Source of the DNA: Myxococcota bacterium
Lineage (GTDB): Bacteria; Myxococcota_A; UBA9160; UBA4427
Direction of reading: 5' to 3'
NCBI GenBank assembly: GCA_029243605.1
Contig: JAQWRT010000005.1
Location: forward strand, 124,001-188,000
Length of the DNA: 64,000 nucleotides
The notes beneath the pieces were generated by a model. The model had not been told where the DNA came from and ran no database searches. It saw nothing but the letters and a program-made list of their open reading frames with translations. Shown here piece after piece: positions 6,701 to 14,483 of the stretch (positions are counted from its first letter, which is position 1; every line of letters starts with the position of its first letter). A program made the position numbers and the translations under genes.

Positions 6701-9449
6701 GCCGGTAGATGCGGTAGCTGGCCTCGAGGGCCGCATCCGCCAGGGCGTCGCCCACCTGGGGTCGCATATGCGCCACCAATTCGAGGGCACGCGAGAGGTC
6801 GATATCCGCGCTCAGCCCGGCGCTGGCATCCGCCAGAGCGGTCAGGCGACGCGTCACCCCCAGCATCAACCGATAGCGCAGAGCCGGGTCGCGCTGGGCC
6901 GAGAGCATCCTGAGCACAGCGCGCTCGAGGGCGTCGCCGGTTTCGAGGCTTGTGACCCCATACTGGCTCAGGGCAATCTTTATCTTATCCAGGAAGTCAT
7001 CCGCTATGCCCGTGCCCGATGCCCGGATACGGCGTACGTACATTCTGAAGCGCGCGTCATTCGAGGGGCCGAGTTCGCCTTGGCCGAGATCACTTGGGGC
7101 GCGGCTGAAAATTTCCTCGGTGATCGCAAAGGTCCGCATCTCGTGACGAACGTCCGCCAATTCGCGCTTGAAGTCTTCGGAGAGATTCGCCGGGAGAGGC
7201 GCCTCGAGGAAACTGACCAGCCTTCGCGTTCGGTCGGGGTTGGCGTCAAAACCCAACACCACCCGGCGCACCTCTTCCCGAACCGTTTGCATGGCGTTCT
7301 GGCGCTCGAGGGGATCGTTCGCGTTGGCGACTTCGAGGGTCGGGATCCCGAGAACGTTCTCTTCGTCGGGCTCGAAGAGCGCCGAGAGCGGATCGCGTTG
7401 CCCGGGCAATTCGATGGCCTCGCTACGACCGCTCGTCTCCTCGCTATCGTTGCTCGAATCGATGACCAGCAGCACTTCTCCCGCCGCAACCTGCTGTCCG
7501 GGTCGAACCCGAACCTCGCTGACTGTGCCAGAAACCGGGGATTGAAAGCCGATCTCCATCTTCATCGCCTCGAGGATTCCAAGCCCCTGGCCCGCTTCGA
7601 CGGTCTCTCCCTCTTCGACGGATACAGCCACCACCATCGATGGAGAACCCGAGCGAACCTGGCCGGCGGTCTGCAGGCCATAGCGGTAGGGTCGGCCGTC
7701 GACCTCGAGCCTTAGGCCCAGGTCGGAGAGATCGTAAACCACGCGACGGACGCGTTCGTCGATGATCAACCGCGCGCGGTAGGCCCCTTCTTCCCGAAGG
7801 GTGGCCGCCACCGCCCGGTCACCCAGATGAACCCGATAACGCCAGGCTCCGATCGCGTAGACCATCAAGCGATATGCCTCTCCCGCATAGGTGAGGTCGA
7901 CTTGCTGGCCCTGGCTGGGAGGAATTCTCTCGCGAGAAAGCCCGGCGGTATCGCTATAGAAGAAATCACGCGCTTGCTGGCGGCTTCGCTGGTAGGCCAC
8001 GATCGCACCGGCGACCAGGGCATCCTGGCTTTCGCTCGTATCGGCAAGCGCCCATGTCTGCCGACCCTCATTCCAACGATCGAGCCAGGTCGTATCGACG
8101 GGCCCCGATCGGTACGCTTCCGCGCCGAGAATTTCGATCAAGTAGCCCTTATTATTGGCTCCACCTTCGATAACAAGTTCGAAGTCCTGAAGAGCGCACT
8201 TCAGCCGGGCAAGGGCCTCGTCCCGGTTATCCCCGGTAGCAATGACCTTGGCGATCAACGAATCGAATTCGGAGGAGACCGTCGTGCCCAGAACCACGCC
8301 GGAATCGATGCGGATCCTCGGACCCAAAGCGGGGTCAAAGCGAACGATCTGTCCCGGAGATGGAAGGAAATTGGCATCGGGGTCTTCGGCGCAGACCCGG
8401 GCCTCGATGGCAACTCCGCGTTCCTTGATCTCGATCCCGGCAATGGAGTCGCCCCGGGCAATGCGCACCTGAATCTGAACCAGGTCCACCCCGACGATCT
8501 CTTCGGTGATCCCGTGCTCGACCTGGAGTCTGGGATTCACCTCGAGAAAGAAGAACCCGTCGTCGCCGAGGAGAAACTCCACGGTCCCCACGCCCTGGTA
8601 ACCCACGTGGCGGGCCAGCTGAACCGACGCCTGCTCGAGACCCTCTCGCACCCTGGCATCGAGCCAGGGCGGCGGGGCTTCCTCAAGCACCTTCTGATGC
8701 CTGCGTTGGACCGAACAGTCCCGACAACCCAAGGCCATCACGTTGCCGTGCTGATCGGCAGCAATCTGAACCTCGATATGTCTTCCCCCGGTGACCAACT
8801 TTTCACAGAAGAGGTCGCCGTTGCCGAATGCCGACTGCGCCTCAGAACTCGCCGAGCGGAAGGCCTCGGCGATCTCGGCTTCTTTTTCGACAACCCGAAT
8901 ACCGCGGCCTCCGCCGCCGGCGGTCGCTTTGATGATCACCGGGTAGCCGATACGAGATGCATGCTGCGCCGCCTCGTGCTCGTCGGCCAACGCACCTCCG
9001 CTCCAGTCCGTGACGGGAACCCCCGCCTGCTCGGCGATTCGCTTGGAAGTAATCTTGTCGCCGAGGGCTCGCATGGCTTCGGCGGACGGACCTAGAAAAC
9101 GAATTCCGGCCTCCTCCAAGCGCGTGACAAATTCGGGATCCTCGGCGACGAAACCCCAACCCGGCCAAACGGCGTCGGCGCCCCACTCGGCGAGCACCTT
9201 GAGCAGATGGTCGTGATCCAGATAGGCCGCAACGCCCCCCGCCGCCGAGGGCAGCGCGATCGATGAGTCCGCGTGGCGAACAAAGGGCGCATCGGAGTCC
9301 GAGTCCGTATAGAGGGCCAGAACTTCGATCTCAGTGTCTTCAACGGCCCTGAGCGCCTTTACCGCTCGAATGCAGCGCATGGCCGCCTCACCGCGGTTGA
9401 CCACAGCGAGCTTGCGAATGGGCCGAATCCCGGACTCGGTATCGTTCAA
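3753..9449 (-). CDS. Single-chain multidomain biotin-dependent acyl-CoA (acetyl-CoA) carboxylase
   Basis: This 1898-residue protein combines all parts of a biotin carboxylase system. Residues 1 to about 450 are biotin carboxylase, with the glycine-rich ATP loop GGGGRGIRVV and EVNPRLQVEH. Residues about 600-680 are the biotin carrier with the biotinylation motif EAMKMEI (Lys630). Residues about 690-1330 match no short motif I know and occupy the place of the central region of eukaryotic acetyl-CoA carboxylase. Residues about 1340-1870 are the carboxyltransferase, with AGVNIGAQSYFDAL and later HLGGFPVELIGIES and LANLSGFDG. The product would be malonyl-CoA or a related acyl. It sits directly after the phosphopantetheinyl transferase (ATGA overlap) in a fatty acid operon, so malonyl-CoA supply is the likely job. 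Substrate preference (acetyl, propionyl or longer) cannot be read from the sequence. Confidence 0.85.
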   Translation of the reverse strand: MNDTESGIRPIRKLAVVNRGEAAMRCIRAVKALRAVEDTEIEVLALYTDSDSDAPFVRHADSSIALPSAAGGVAAYLDHDHLLKVLAEWGADAVWPGWGFVAEDPEFVTRLEEAGIRFLGPSAEAMRALGDKITSKRIAEQAGVPVTDWSGGALADEHEAAQHASRIGYPVIIKATAGGGGRGIRVVEKEAEIAEAFRSASSEAQSAFGNGDLFCEKLVTGGRHIEVQIAADQHGNVMALGCRDCSVQRRHQKVLEEAPPPWLDARVREGLEQASVQLARHVGYQGVGTVEFLLGDDGFFFLEVNPRLQVEHGITEEIVGVDLVQIQVRIARGDSIAGIEIKERGVAIEARVCAEDPDANFLPSPGQIVRFDPALGPRIRIDSGVVLGTTVSSEFDSLIAKVIATGDNRDEALARLKCALQDFELVIEGGANNKGYLIEILGAEAYRSGPVDTTWLDRWNEGRQTWALADTSESQDALVAGAIVAYQRSRQQARDFFYSDTAGLSRERIPPSQGQQVDLTYAGEAYRLMVYAIGAWRYRVHLGDRAVAATLREEGAYRARLIIDERVRRVVYDLSDLGLRLEVDGRPYRYGLQTAGQVRSGSPSMVVAVSVEEGETVEAGQGLGILEAMKMEIGFQSPVSGTVSEVRVRPGQQVAAGEVLLVIDSSNDSEETSGRSEAIELPGQRDPLSALFEPDEENVLGIPTLEVANANDPLERQNAMQTVREEVRRVVLGFDANPDRTRRLVSFLEAPLPANLSEDFKRELADVRHEMRTFAITEEIFSRAPSDLGQGELGPSNDARFRMYVRRIRASGTGIADDFLDKIKIALSQYGVTSLETGDALERAVLRMLSAQRDPALRYRLMLGVTRRLTALADASAGLSADIDLSRALELVAHMRPQVGDALADAALEASYRIYRQPGIEARAARTSKVVDEWLSASETEFSVPPAGVLREVAAAPRRVFDRVGHWIMGDDSARREIALAAHIQRRYAPRIAEEYSTTLEGGSRIHCLRYKELGLVLAVLAGRDNLMEVFGYLCKAAQKIAAAEEGTVFRALEVVVPPNEALDFSSIREEFEAQIVEGAGGRVVTLGLLGEEGGIDHVFKTWESDGGKPVLRALYDLHPETAERIGLARYVNFELERTPAEEGVYAFVGHAREVPGDERVFVLADARDRASSASHELAVHLPAFEQTFQRATRSLRTILQVHDGRRRLRWNRIALYVAPAIFVDSKSVERIASQLAPATRHLGLEKVLVRLNLLDRENPEAPPVSQELEIFDANGRMEIAARAPHREPLVPASSYERKLVATRRQGQPYPYEILKMLVADDRASQADKTRPGTTPSSPAAFAEFDLDPESSVPRAIPIGDRPYGGNQAAVVLGLISTPTAKHPEGMRRVLVLSDASMGMGALSAPECDRLVAAFDLAEKESLPLEWVSVSSGARIAMDSGTENLDATARVVRRIVTFTQAGGIVNLLVAGVNIGAQSYFDALATMLMHTRGALIMTPDASMVLTGRRALEAAGSVSAEDEVAIGGYERIMGPNGEAQYHAPNLFEAYEILYRHYEFTYTAPGESGPRRLPSTDPDDRSICDFEIPSDSFGFATVGEIFDDSKNPGRKRPFGMRTVMQAVIDSDGGQLERWQAMVGAETTIVWDAHLGGFPVELIGIESHSVIRNGYRPHDGPEAWNGGTLFPQSSKKMARAINAASGIRPVVILANLSGFDGSPESLRKLQLEYGAEIARAVVNFEGPILFCVVSRYHGGAYVVFSQALNPSLESTALTGSYASVIGGGPAASVVFAREVRSQAVSDSRVVEMQRELRVRPSAELREKLEVLVRDVTLEKQAEVAAEFDRVHSVERAREVGSLRDIMEPQDMRRRLIDSLRKALEGTRDRAARAAAAPSEGGKNAGN

Positions 9450-10150
9450 AGCGTGGCTCCCCCGACTGCCAAGACCGTGGCGGTGCCACTCTCGGCAAGA
9501 CTCTTAAGCGCTGGACTGTCCGCACTGAATGCGAAGGCGACCATATTCCCGTGATGGGAGAGGGAGAGAGCCGAGGCTAGCGGAGCCCCGTCAAGCCATA
9601 GGCCGGGAACCCGGCCTTGCTTGTGAATCGTGATGCGGCGGGAATCCACGCCAAGAGAAAGCCCGATCTCTCGCCGTGCCAGGACGCGAACCCCTTCGCT
9701 CAAGCGCTCGGGTCCACAGGGCATCGGCTCCAAACGCTCGAAGCCCACACAAGGCCTGGGCGAAGTCTCACCCGAAGATCCACCGAGAGTCCCGCCCAGG
9801 CGGCAGAACGCGTGGACAAAACCCGGCGCCGAGGTCCACTCACAAACCAAACGAAGGCCCTCGGCCTCCACCCAGCCGAAGTGTCGTCCCCGGCCTTCGG
9901 CCTGCCCGAGAGAATCGAAGCCCACCGCGTACTGACGGGGGAGGAAGCGGGCCGTGGGGGTACGCTGGCGAAGCAGTTTATACGCCGACTCCTTCGCTGC
10001 CCAGATCGACCAACGCGCAAGAATACTGTCGGGACTCGCCTGGATCCGCTCGTTTTCGGCTGGGCTGAATACCCGGGCATCGAAGCCGGGTGTCCGCTCG
10101 CTGGGCAGGGCCTCGGGATCGTAGAGGTCGACAATATCGTTACCGATCAC
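9446..10150 (-). CDS. 4'-phosphopantetheinyl transferase (holo-ACP synthase-like)
   Basis: This enzyme moves phosphopantetheine from CoA to a carrier-protein serine. The N terminus IGNDIVDL is the classical magnesium-binding motif, and WAAKESAYKLL (residues 50-60) is the second family motif. I chose GTG at 10150 because it overlaps the upstream stop as GTGA and places IGNDIVDL at the N terminus; the open frame extends upstream but antisense-like. At 234 residues it is longer than E. coli AcpS (about 126), closer to the two-domain Sfp type in length, with a second half containing ALSLSHHGNMVAFAFS. The likely partner is the ACP three genes upstream. Confidence 0.82.
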   Translation of the reverse strand: MIGNDIVDLYDPEALPSERTPGFDARVFSPAENERIQASPDSILARWSIWAAKESAYKLLRQRTPTARFLPRQYAVGFDSLGQAEGRGRHFGWVEAEGLRLVCEWTSAPGFVHAFCRLGGTLGGSSGETSPRPCVGFERLEPMPCGPERLSEGVRVLARREIGLSLGVDSRRITIHKQGRVPGLWLDGAPLASALSLSHHGNMVAFAFSADSPALKSLAESGTATVLAVGGATL

Positions 10151-10947
10151 AACGCCTCTCCCACGGGTGCCGTCGGGGCCCGGGAGGCCAAATATTGATT
10201 TTCCATATCTGCCAACTGGCCAATCACCTGCATCGAAAGATCCCGAGTACGACGAACGCCCCGGGCGTCGGATTTCGGCTCGATGAGCGCAAGCGAAACG
10301 TCCAAACGATCCCCCCGCGCCGGGTAGTCGCTCCAAGTCTCCTGGGCTCGACCCCGCATGTAGACACAGAGCACACGGCAACCCTCCACCGAAGCCAGCA
10401 CCCGGCCTACCCCCCAACCCGTCGCTTCCGCATCGACCCGGCCCGTCCGGGAGCGGCCGCCCTCGGGAAAGAGAATCGCCACCTCGCCGCGCTTCAGCAG
10501 GTAACCGATCCGGTCGAGCACTTCCTTAATATCCTCACGCCGGCCTCCCCGACGGATCGGGACGCATTTGGCCAGATAGACCAGGGCACGGTTGGTGGCG
10601 GTATTCGCAAAGTTCACTTCCTCGGGCGTATTCCAGGGGACGGAATCGAAGTCGAGTAAAAACCGTCGATTCGAGGAGAGTGCCTCGGCGATAAAGAAGG
10701 AGTCCACGAGAGTCAGGTGATTGGCGCAGACCAAGAGCGGTGCCTTCGACTCCGAGCGAACGGCGCGATAGAAAGCTCGGCTGGCGTCAACTCCTTCGAC
10801 AGAGCAACCGAACCGAATGCGAAGATAGAGAGACGCTAACGGAAACCAGAAGGGGGCCAGCAGCCAGCCGATCCACCGCTGAGTACGGTGCCGACTCGCC
10901 ATCTGTCGATGCGCCTGGGAGGCGCCTGTGGATTCATCCTGGCTCAC
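10147..10947 (-). CDS. Lysophospholipid/1-acylglycerol-3-phosphate acyltransferase (PlsC family)
   Basis: A 266-residue acyltransferase with the catalytic block NHLTLVD (residues 76-82, an NHX4D motif) and the glycerophosphate-binding block FPEGGRS (160-166), where FPEGTRS is usual. A hydrophobic stretch at about residues 26-45 suggests membrane attachment. Family members transfer acyl groups from ACP or CoA to lysophospholipids or related acceptors. In this operon it would release the acyl chain made on the neighbouring ACP into a lipid. The stop overlaps the next start (GTGA), and the gap to the ACP gene is 45 bp. Confidence 0.82.
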   Translation of the reverse strand: MSQDESTGASQAHRQMASRHRTQRWIGWLLAPFWFPLASLYLRIRFGCSVEGVDASRAFYRAVRSESKAPLLVCANHLTLVDSFFIAEALSSNRRFLLDFDSVPWNTPEEVNFANTATNRALVYLAKCVPIRRGGRREDIKEVLDRIGYLLKRGEVAILFPEGGRSRTGRVDAEATGWGVGRVLASVEGCRVLCVYMRGRAQETWSDYPARGDRLDVSLALIEPKSDARGVRRTRDLSMQVIGQLADMENQYLASRAPTAPVGEAL

Positions 10948-10992
10948 GACGTCGCTGCCCCTGAAGAGCGTTCGGAGAAAGGGGCGGGACGG

Positions 10993-11241
10993 TCAGCCCA
11001 GCTTCGAGGAGATCAGCTGAACCGCATCGCCCACGGTATTCACGGTATCCACGTCCTCATCGTCGATCTCGATATCGAACTCGTCCTCGAAGGCGATGAC
11101 CACGTCCACGAGCCGTGCCGAATTCACTTTCAGATCGTCCAGAATATTCGTCTCCAGGGAAACCGCCTGAAGGGCTTCGTCGTTCTTCACCCACGGCGTC
11201 AGGATCTTGACCACACCTTCCATCACTTGCGATTGTTCCAT
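10993..11241 (-). CDS. Acyl carrier protein with NSAR in place of DSL motif
   Basis: An acidic 82-residue protein of ACP size and pattern, ending with FEDEFDIEIDDEDVDTVNTV, the usual helix II-III sequence. The serine expected to carry phosphopantetheine is Ser41 in LKVNSARLVD, where standard ACPs have (A)DSLD(T/S)VE. Asp is replaced by Asn and Leu-Asp by Ala-Arg. This may make it specific for the phosphopantetheinyl transferase and synthases of its own operon. It lies between the KAS II-like gene (135-bp gap) and the acyltransferase. Confidence 0.83.
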   Translation of the reverse strand: MEQSQVMEGVVKILTPWVKNDEALQAVSLETNILDDLKVNSARLVDVVIAFEDEFDIEIDDEDVDTVNTVGDAVQLISSKLG

Positions 11242-11376
11242 TGGTTGCTCTCCTTATATTCGTCTATTCGTCAACACCCTGCTTGCTGGCGCTACGTCAG
11301 CCTGCGCGGTGTCGATAAGCTTATTTTTGCGTTTCGCTCCCGCCCACTTTCACTGGACGGATCCTGAGCCGTTCTT

Positions 11377-12654
11377 TCAGCTTTCCCACTTCCGAAAAAC
11401 CAGACAGGCATTGACGTCACCGAAGCCAAAGCCGGCTTTGACGATGACCTTCATATCTTCAAACTCGCGTAGCTCGTGGGGAATCGAGCTCGCGTGGGCT
11501 TCGATCTCGGGGTGAACGTCCTCACAATTGATCGAGGGATGCACATAGCCACCCTTGAGCATCAAGATTGAGGCCACGCTCTCGATCGCGCCGGCGGCAC
11601 CCAGAGTATGGCCGATCATCGACTTGGTCGCGGTGATCAGCGGCAACTCGCCCGGACCTCGCTCCAGGGCAGCCGACCACGAACCGATCTCCTTTGGATC
11701 CGCCCCGGTCGCCGTCAGGTGTCCGTTGATGGCATCCACATCGGCGGCCGAGAGGCTCGCGTCTGCCAGGGCTGCGTCGATACAGCGCCGAACGCTCTCG
11801 GGGTTGGGGGCGGTCATGCTTCCCCCCATACGGTGCCCCCCGCAATTGATCCCCTGGCCGGCGATCTCTGCGAAAATTTTGGCACCCCGCTCGAGAGCAC
11901 TCTCCTCGCTTTCGAGCATGACGACACCGGCACCCGCACCGGGGACGAAGCCACCCGCCGAGGCGCTCAGGGGCCGTGAAGCCTTTTCGGGCGCGTCGTT
12001 CGAACGCCGATTCAGCACCCGCATGGCGTCGAACCCAGCCCAGATATAATGCGTCGCCGCCTCGGAGCCGCCGCAGAGCATGCGCTTGGCCGCACCCGCG
12101 CGAATCCGCTCGGTCCCCATTGCGATGGCCTCGGTTCCGGTACTGCAGGCACTCGAATTCGTGGTCACCTGATTTCCAAGGGCAAACTGTCCCGAGATTC
12201 GAGCGGAAACCCCGCTGGCCATGACCTGCTCCACCGAAGTGGAGCCGATCCGTCGAACCTTTCCCGCGTTGGTCAACGGGATCACTTTTTCGGCGGTGGT
12301 ATCCATACCTCCGATACCCGTCCCGATAATCGCACCGGTATCCCAATCCACCTCTGCGGAATCTCGTGCTGGGCGCTCGAGGCCCGCCGTCCGCCAGGCT
12401 TCGAGGCATGCCAGGCTCGCAAAACGGTGGCTCCCGTTCATGACCAGTCGCTCGTCCTCGTCGAATTCTTGCTCCACCAGCTCGTCAACGCCCTGGGGCA
12501 CGCCGGCGACGGTGCAGGCAAACTTCGCCTCGGCCATGGCCTCGACGTGTCGAATTCCCGATCGACCCAGCCGCAAAGAGGCCTCGAACTCCGGAACTCC
12601 GGTTCCGTTCGGGGCGACGACACCCAACCCTGTAACAACCACTCTATGACTCAC
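11377..12654 (-). CDS. Beta-ketoacyl-ACP synthase, FabF/FabB type
   Basis: A 425-residue condensing enzyme that extends acyl-ACP with malonyl-ACP. The catalytic triad is present: Cys170 in SSACSTG, His312 in GHLTATG, and His349 in KSMIGHTLGAAGA with Lys344. The first histidine motif is AHGTSTP in FabF, so GHLTATG is slightly divergent. Start and upstream stop overlap by 4 bp with the FabZ-like gene. With a FabA in the same operon, a KAS I-like role in unsaturated chain elongation is possible; the sequence does not separate FabB from FabF function. Confidence 0.88.
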   Translation of the reverse strand: MSHRVVVTGLGVVAPNGTGVPEFEASLRLGRSGIRHVEAMAEAKFACTVAGVPQGVDELVEQEFDEDERLVMNGSHRFASLACLEAWRTAGLERPARDSAEVDWDTGAIIGTGIGGMDTTAEKVIPLTNAGKVRRIGSTSVEQVMASGVSARISGQFALGNQVTTNSSACSTGTEAIAMGTERIRAGAAKRMLCGGSEAATHYIWAGFDAMRVLNRRSNDAPEKASRPLSASAGGFVPGAGAGVVMLESEESALERGAKIFAEIAGQGINCGGHRMGGSMTAPNPESVRRCIDAALADASLSAADVDAINGHLTATGADPKEIGSWSAALERGPGELPLITATKSMIGHTLGAAGAIESVASILMLKGGYVHPSINCEDVHPEIEAHASSIPHELREFEDMKVIVKAGFGFGDVNACLVFRKWES

Positions 12655-13190
12655 CGGGGAACTCCCATACCCGAAAGCTCACCCGAACATACGAGTGTGC
12701 CGTCCTCCTTTCGCATTTCGACGTCGGCGCGGAGCTTCTTGCGTCGGAAAAAGCGAACTCGCCCACTCGTCGTCACGCGATCACCCGGGAGAACTTGCCC
12801 CGAGAATTCAACATTGGCATCGGTAAAAACCGTCACTACTTTTTCAACTTCCTCGGCGCTGTATTGGAGAGCGTAGAGATAGATTCCCTGGGCGACGACA
12901 CCCGCCTGGGCCATCGCCTCCACCAGGATGACGCCCGGCGTAATCGGGTTCCCCGGAAAATGCCCGCGATAGAAATCCGAGTCCTCGGGAAAACGATAGC
13001 TCGCGACGATGTGCTCCGAATCCAATTCGTGAATCTCATCGATGAAGCGAAAAGGGGCCTGCTGGGGAACCTTTTCCAGCACTTCGGCCGGGCTCAGGGG
13101 GGCCAAATCGGCCCCTGGCGAGCTGCCTGGGCCGTTTCGAGCACTCCCCGACGCCTCTACACCGTCCTTAGCCACCGTACATTCCCCCAT
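12651..13190 (-). CDS. 3-hydroxyacyl-ACP dehydratase, FabZ-like hotdog protein
   Basis: The hotdog core carries GHFPGNPITPGVILVEAMAQ with His77 and Glu91, the FabZ catalytic pair. The enzyme would dehydrate 3-hydroxyacyl-ACP to trans-2-enoyl-ACP. The first 35 residues are polar, rich in Gly and Ser, and probably disordered or not translated. The listed ATG overlaps fabG by 23 bp and has no clear ribosome site; a GTG at 13175 with GGGGGA seven bases upstream is a credible alternative start. A second dehydratase, FabA, lies two genes upstream. Confidence 0.85.
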   Translation of the reverse strand: MGECTVAKDGVEASGSARNGPGSSPGADLAPLSPAEVLEKVPQQAPFRFIDEIHELDSEHIVASYRFPEDSDFYRGHFPGNPITPGVILVEAMAQAGVVAQGIYLYALQYSAEEVEKVVTVFTDANVEFSGQVLPGDRVTTSGRVRFFRRKKLRADVEMRKEDGTLVCSGELSGMGVPR

Positions 13191-13896
13191 TGACGTGGAG
13201 CACGCTGCCGTTCACGTAATGCCCCCGGACCGCGAGAAAAGCGACGACATCGGCCACCTCGTCGGCGTTTCCCATCCGGCCCTGGGGAATTCGGGCCAGG
13301 ATCGCGTCCTTGACCTCGGCGGGAAGTTCCTCGGTCATCTCGGTATCGATGAAGCCCGGTGCAACCGCATTCACGAGGATTTCCCGGCCGCTCAGCTCCT
13401 GGGCCAGAGATTTCGTGAAGGCATCGAGGCCCGCCTTCACCATGGTATACGGAATCTGCCCCGGGTTTCCGGTATGGCCGACAACGCTCGAGATATTGAT
13501 GATTCGCCCGCTCTTGGCGCGTAGCATGAACCGCCTCAAGATGCCCTTGGACAGGTACCAGGTCCCCCGCGCCATGGCGGTGACCGCATCGTATTGGTCC
13601 AGGCTCATGGCGAGCATGGGGGCATTGACGTTATAGCCGGCGTTGTTGACGAGGACGTCGACTCGCCCCGCCTCGGCCTTGAGCCCTTTGACGAGCGCGT
13701 CCACTTCCCCAGCCACCGTGAGATCGGCCTGGACTCCGAAGGCTCCGGGAATTTCCTTCAGCAAAGCCTCCGCCTTGGCGGCGCTCGACCGGTAGTGAAT
13801 GCCTACCCGAAATCCCTCGGCGGCGAGTCGTCGGGCGCAAGCCGCGCCGATACCCGTTGCGGCGCCGGTCACCAGGGCGACGGGTGCATCGCTCAA
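13168..13896 (-). CDS. fabG: 3-oxoacyl-ACP reductase, FabG-type SDR
   Basis: A 242-residue short-chain dehydrogenase with the nucleotide loop TGAATGIG (residues 10-17), NNAG, and the catalytic Ser137, Tyr150 and Lys154. NAVAPGFIDTEMT near the C terminus is typical of FabG. It reduces 3-oxoacyl-ACP with NADPH. The TTG start overlaps the fabA stop as TTGA, supporting translational coupling. SDR specificity is hard to read from sequence, but the flanking genes make a FabG role very likely. Confidence 0.85.
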   Translation of the reverse strand: MSDAPVALVTGAATGIGAACARRLAAEGFRVGIHYRSSAAKAEALLKEIPGAFGVQADLTVAGEVDALVKGLKAEAGRVDVLVNNAGYNVNAPMLAMSLDQYDAVTAMARGTWYLSKGILRRFMLRAKSGRIINISSVVGHTGNPGQIPYTMVKAGLDAFTKSLAQELSGREILVNAVAPGFIDTEMTEELPAEVKDAILARIPQGRMGNADEVADVVAFLAVRGHYVNGSVLHVNGGMYGG

Positions 13897-14483
13897 CTCT
13901 CCATCCTCCCGCCCCGGGCATTTCCTGAGTCGAGGGGGTAATCGGGATAATCGATATCTCTAAAGAGGCCGACCCGGGCGCCCTTGACCGTGTAGATCTC
14001 GCTCTCGTCGACCAGAAGTCGCGCGTCGCCCACGACGAGCGCCGCTCCCGTGTTGCCCAGTTCCGCGTAGCGCTTGATGTCGACCTCGTAGCGGACCACT
14101 CCGTCGTGGGGACGGATCTGCCCGAAGAATTCGACCTCTCCACAGCCCAGAGCACGACCACTCCCCAGGCCCCCTCGCCAATTGCAGTAAAAGCCCAGCA
14201 ATTGCCAGATCCCATCGAGGCCAAGGCAACCCGGCTGAACCGGATCCCCCTGAAAATGACATTGGAAGAACCAATCGTCGAGATTCACATCGCGTTCGGC
14301 CACGATGCGACCCCGACTCTTGTTCTGACTGATTTCGATGACGCGATCGAGCATCAACATCGGAGGCGTCGGCAGACGCGCCTTGAGCTCTGCAGGCGCG
14401 TCCTCGACGAGCCTTCCGTACGCGAAAGCAAGCAGTTCGGGCTTGTCGAAGTGGGTCCGGGCTTTAAACGTTTCGTATTTCAT
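13893..14483 (-). CDS. fabA: 3-hydroxydecanoyl-ACP dehydratase/isomerase, FabA type
   Basis: The block CHFQGDPVQPGCLGLDGIWQL matches the E. coli FabA active site, with His76 and Asp90 as the catalytic pair (Asp rather than Glu separates FabA from FabZ). The C-terminal YTVKGARVGLFRD also resembles FabA. FabA dehydrates and isomerises 3-hydroxydecanoyl-ACP, the branch point to unsaturated fatty acids. I took the ATG at 14483, which overlaps the upstream stop as ATGA and gives 196 residues against 172 in E. coli; the longer open frame upstream lies inside the KAS III gene. Confidence 0.87.
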   Translation of the reverse strand: MKYETFKARTHFDKPELLAFAYGRLVEDAPAELKARLPTPPMLMLDRVIEISQNKSRGRIVAERDVNLDDWFFQCHFQGDPVQPGCLGLDGIWQLLGFYCNWRGGLGSGRALGCGEVEFFGQIRPHDGVVRYEVDIKRYAELGNTGAALVVGDARLLVDESEIYTVKGARVGLFRDIDYPDYPLDSGNARGGRMES

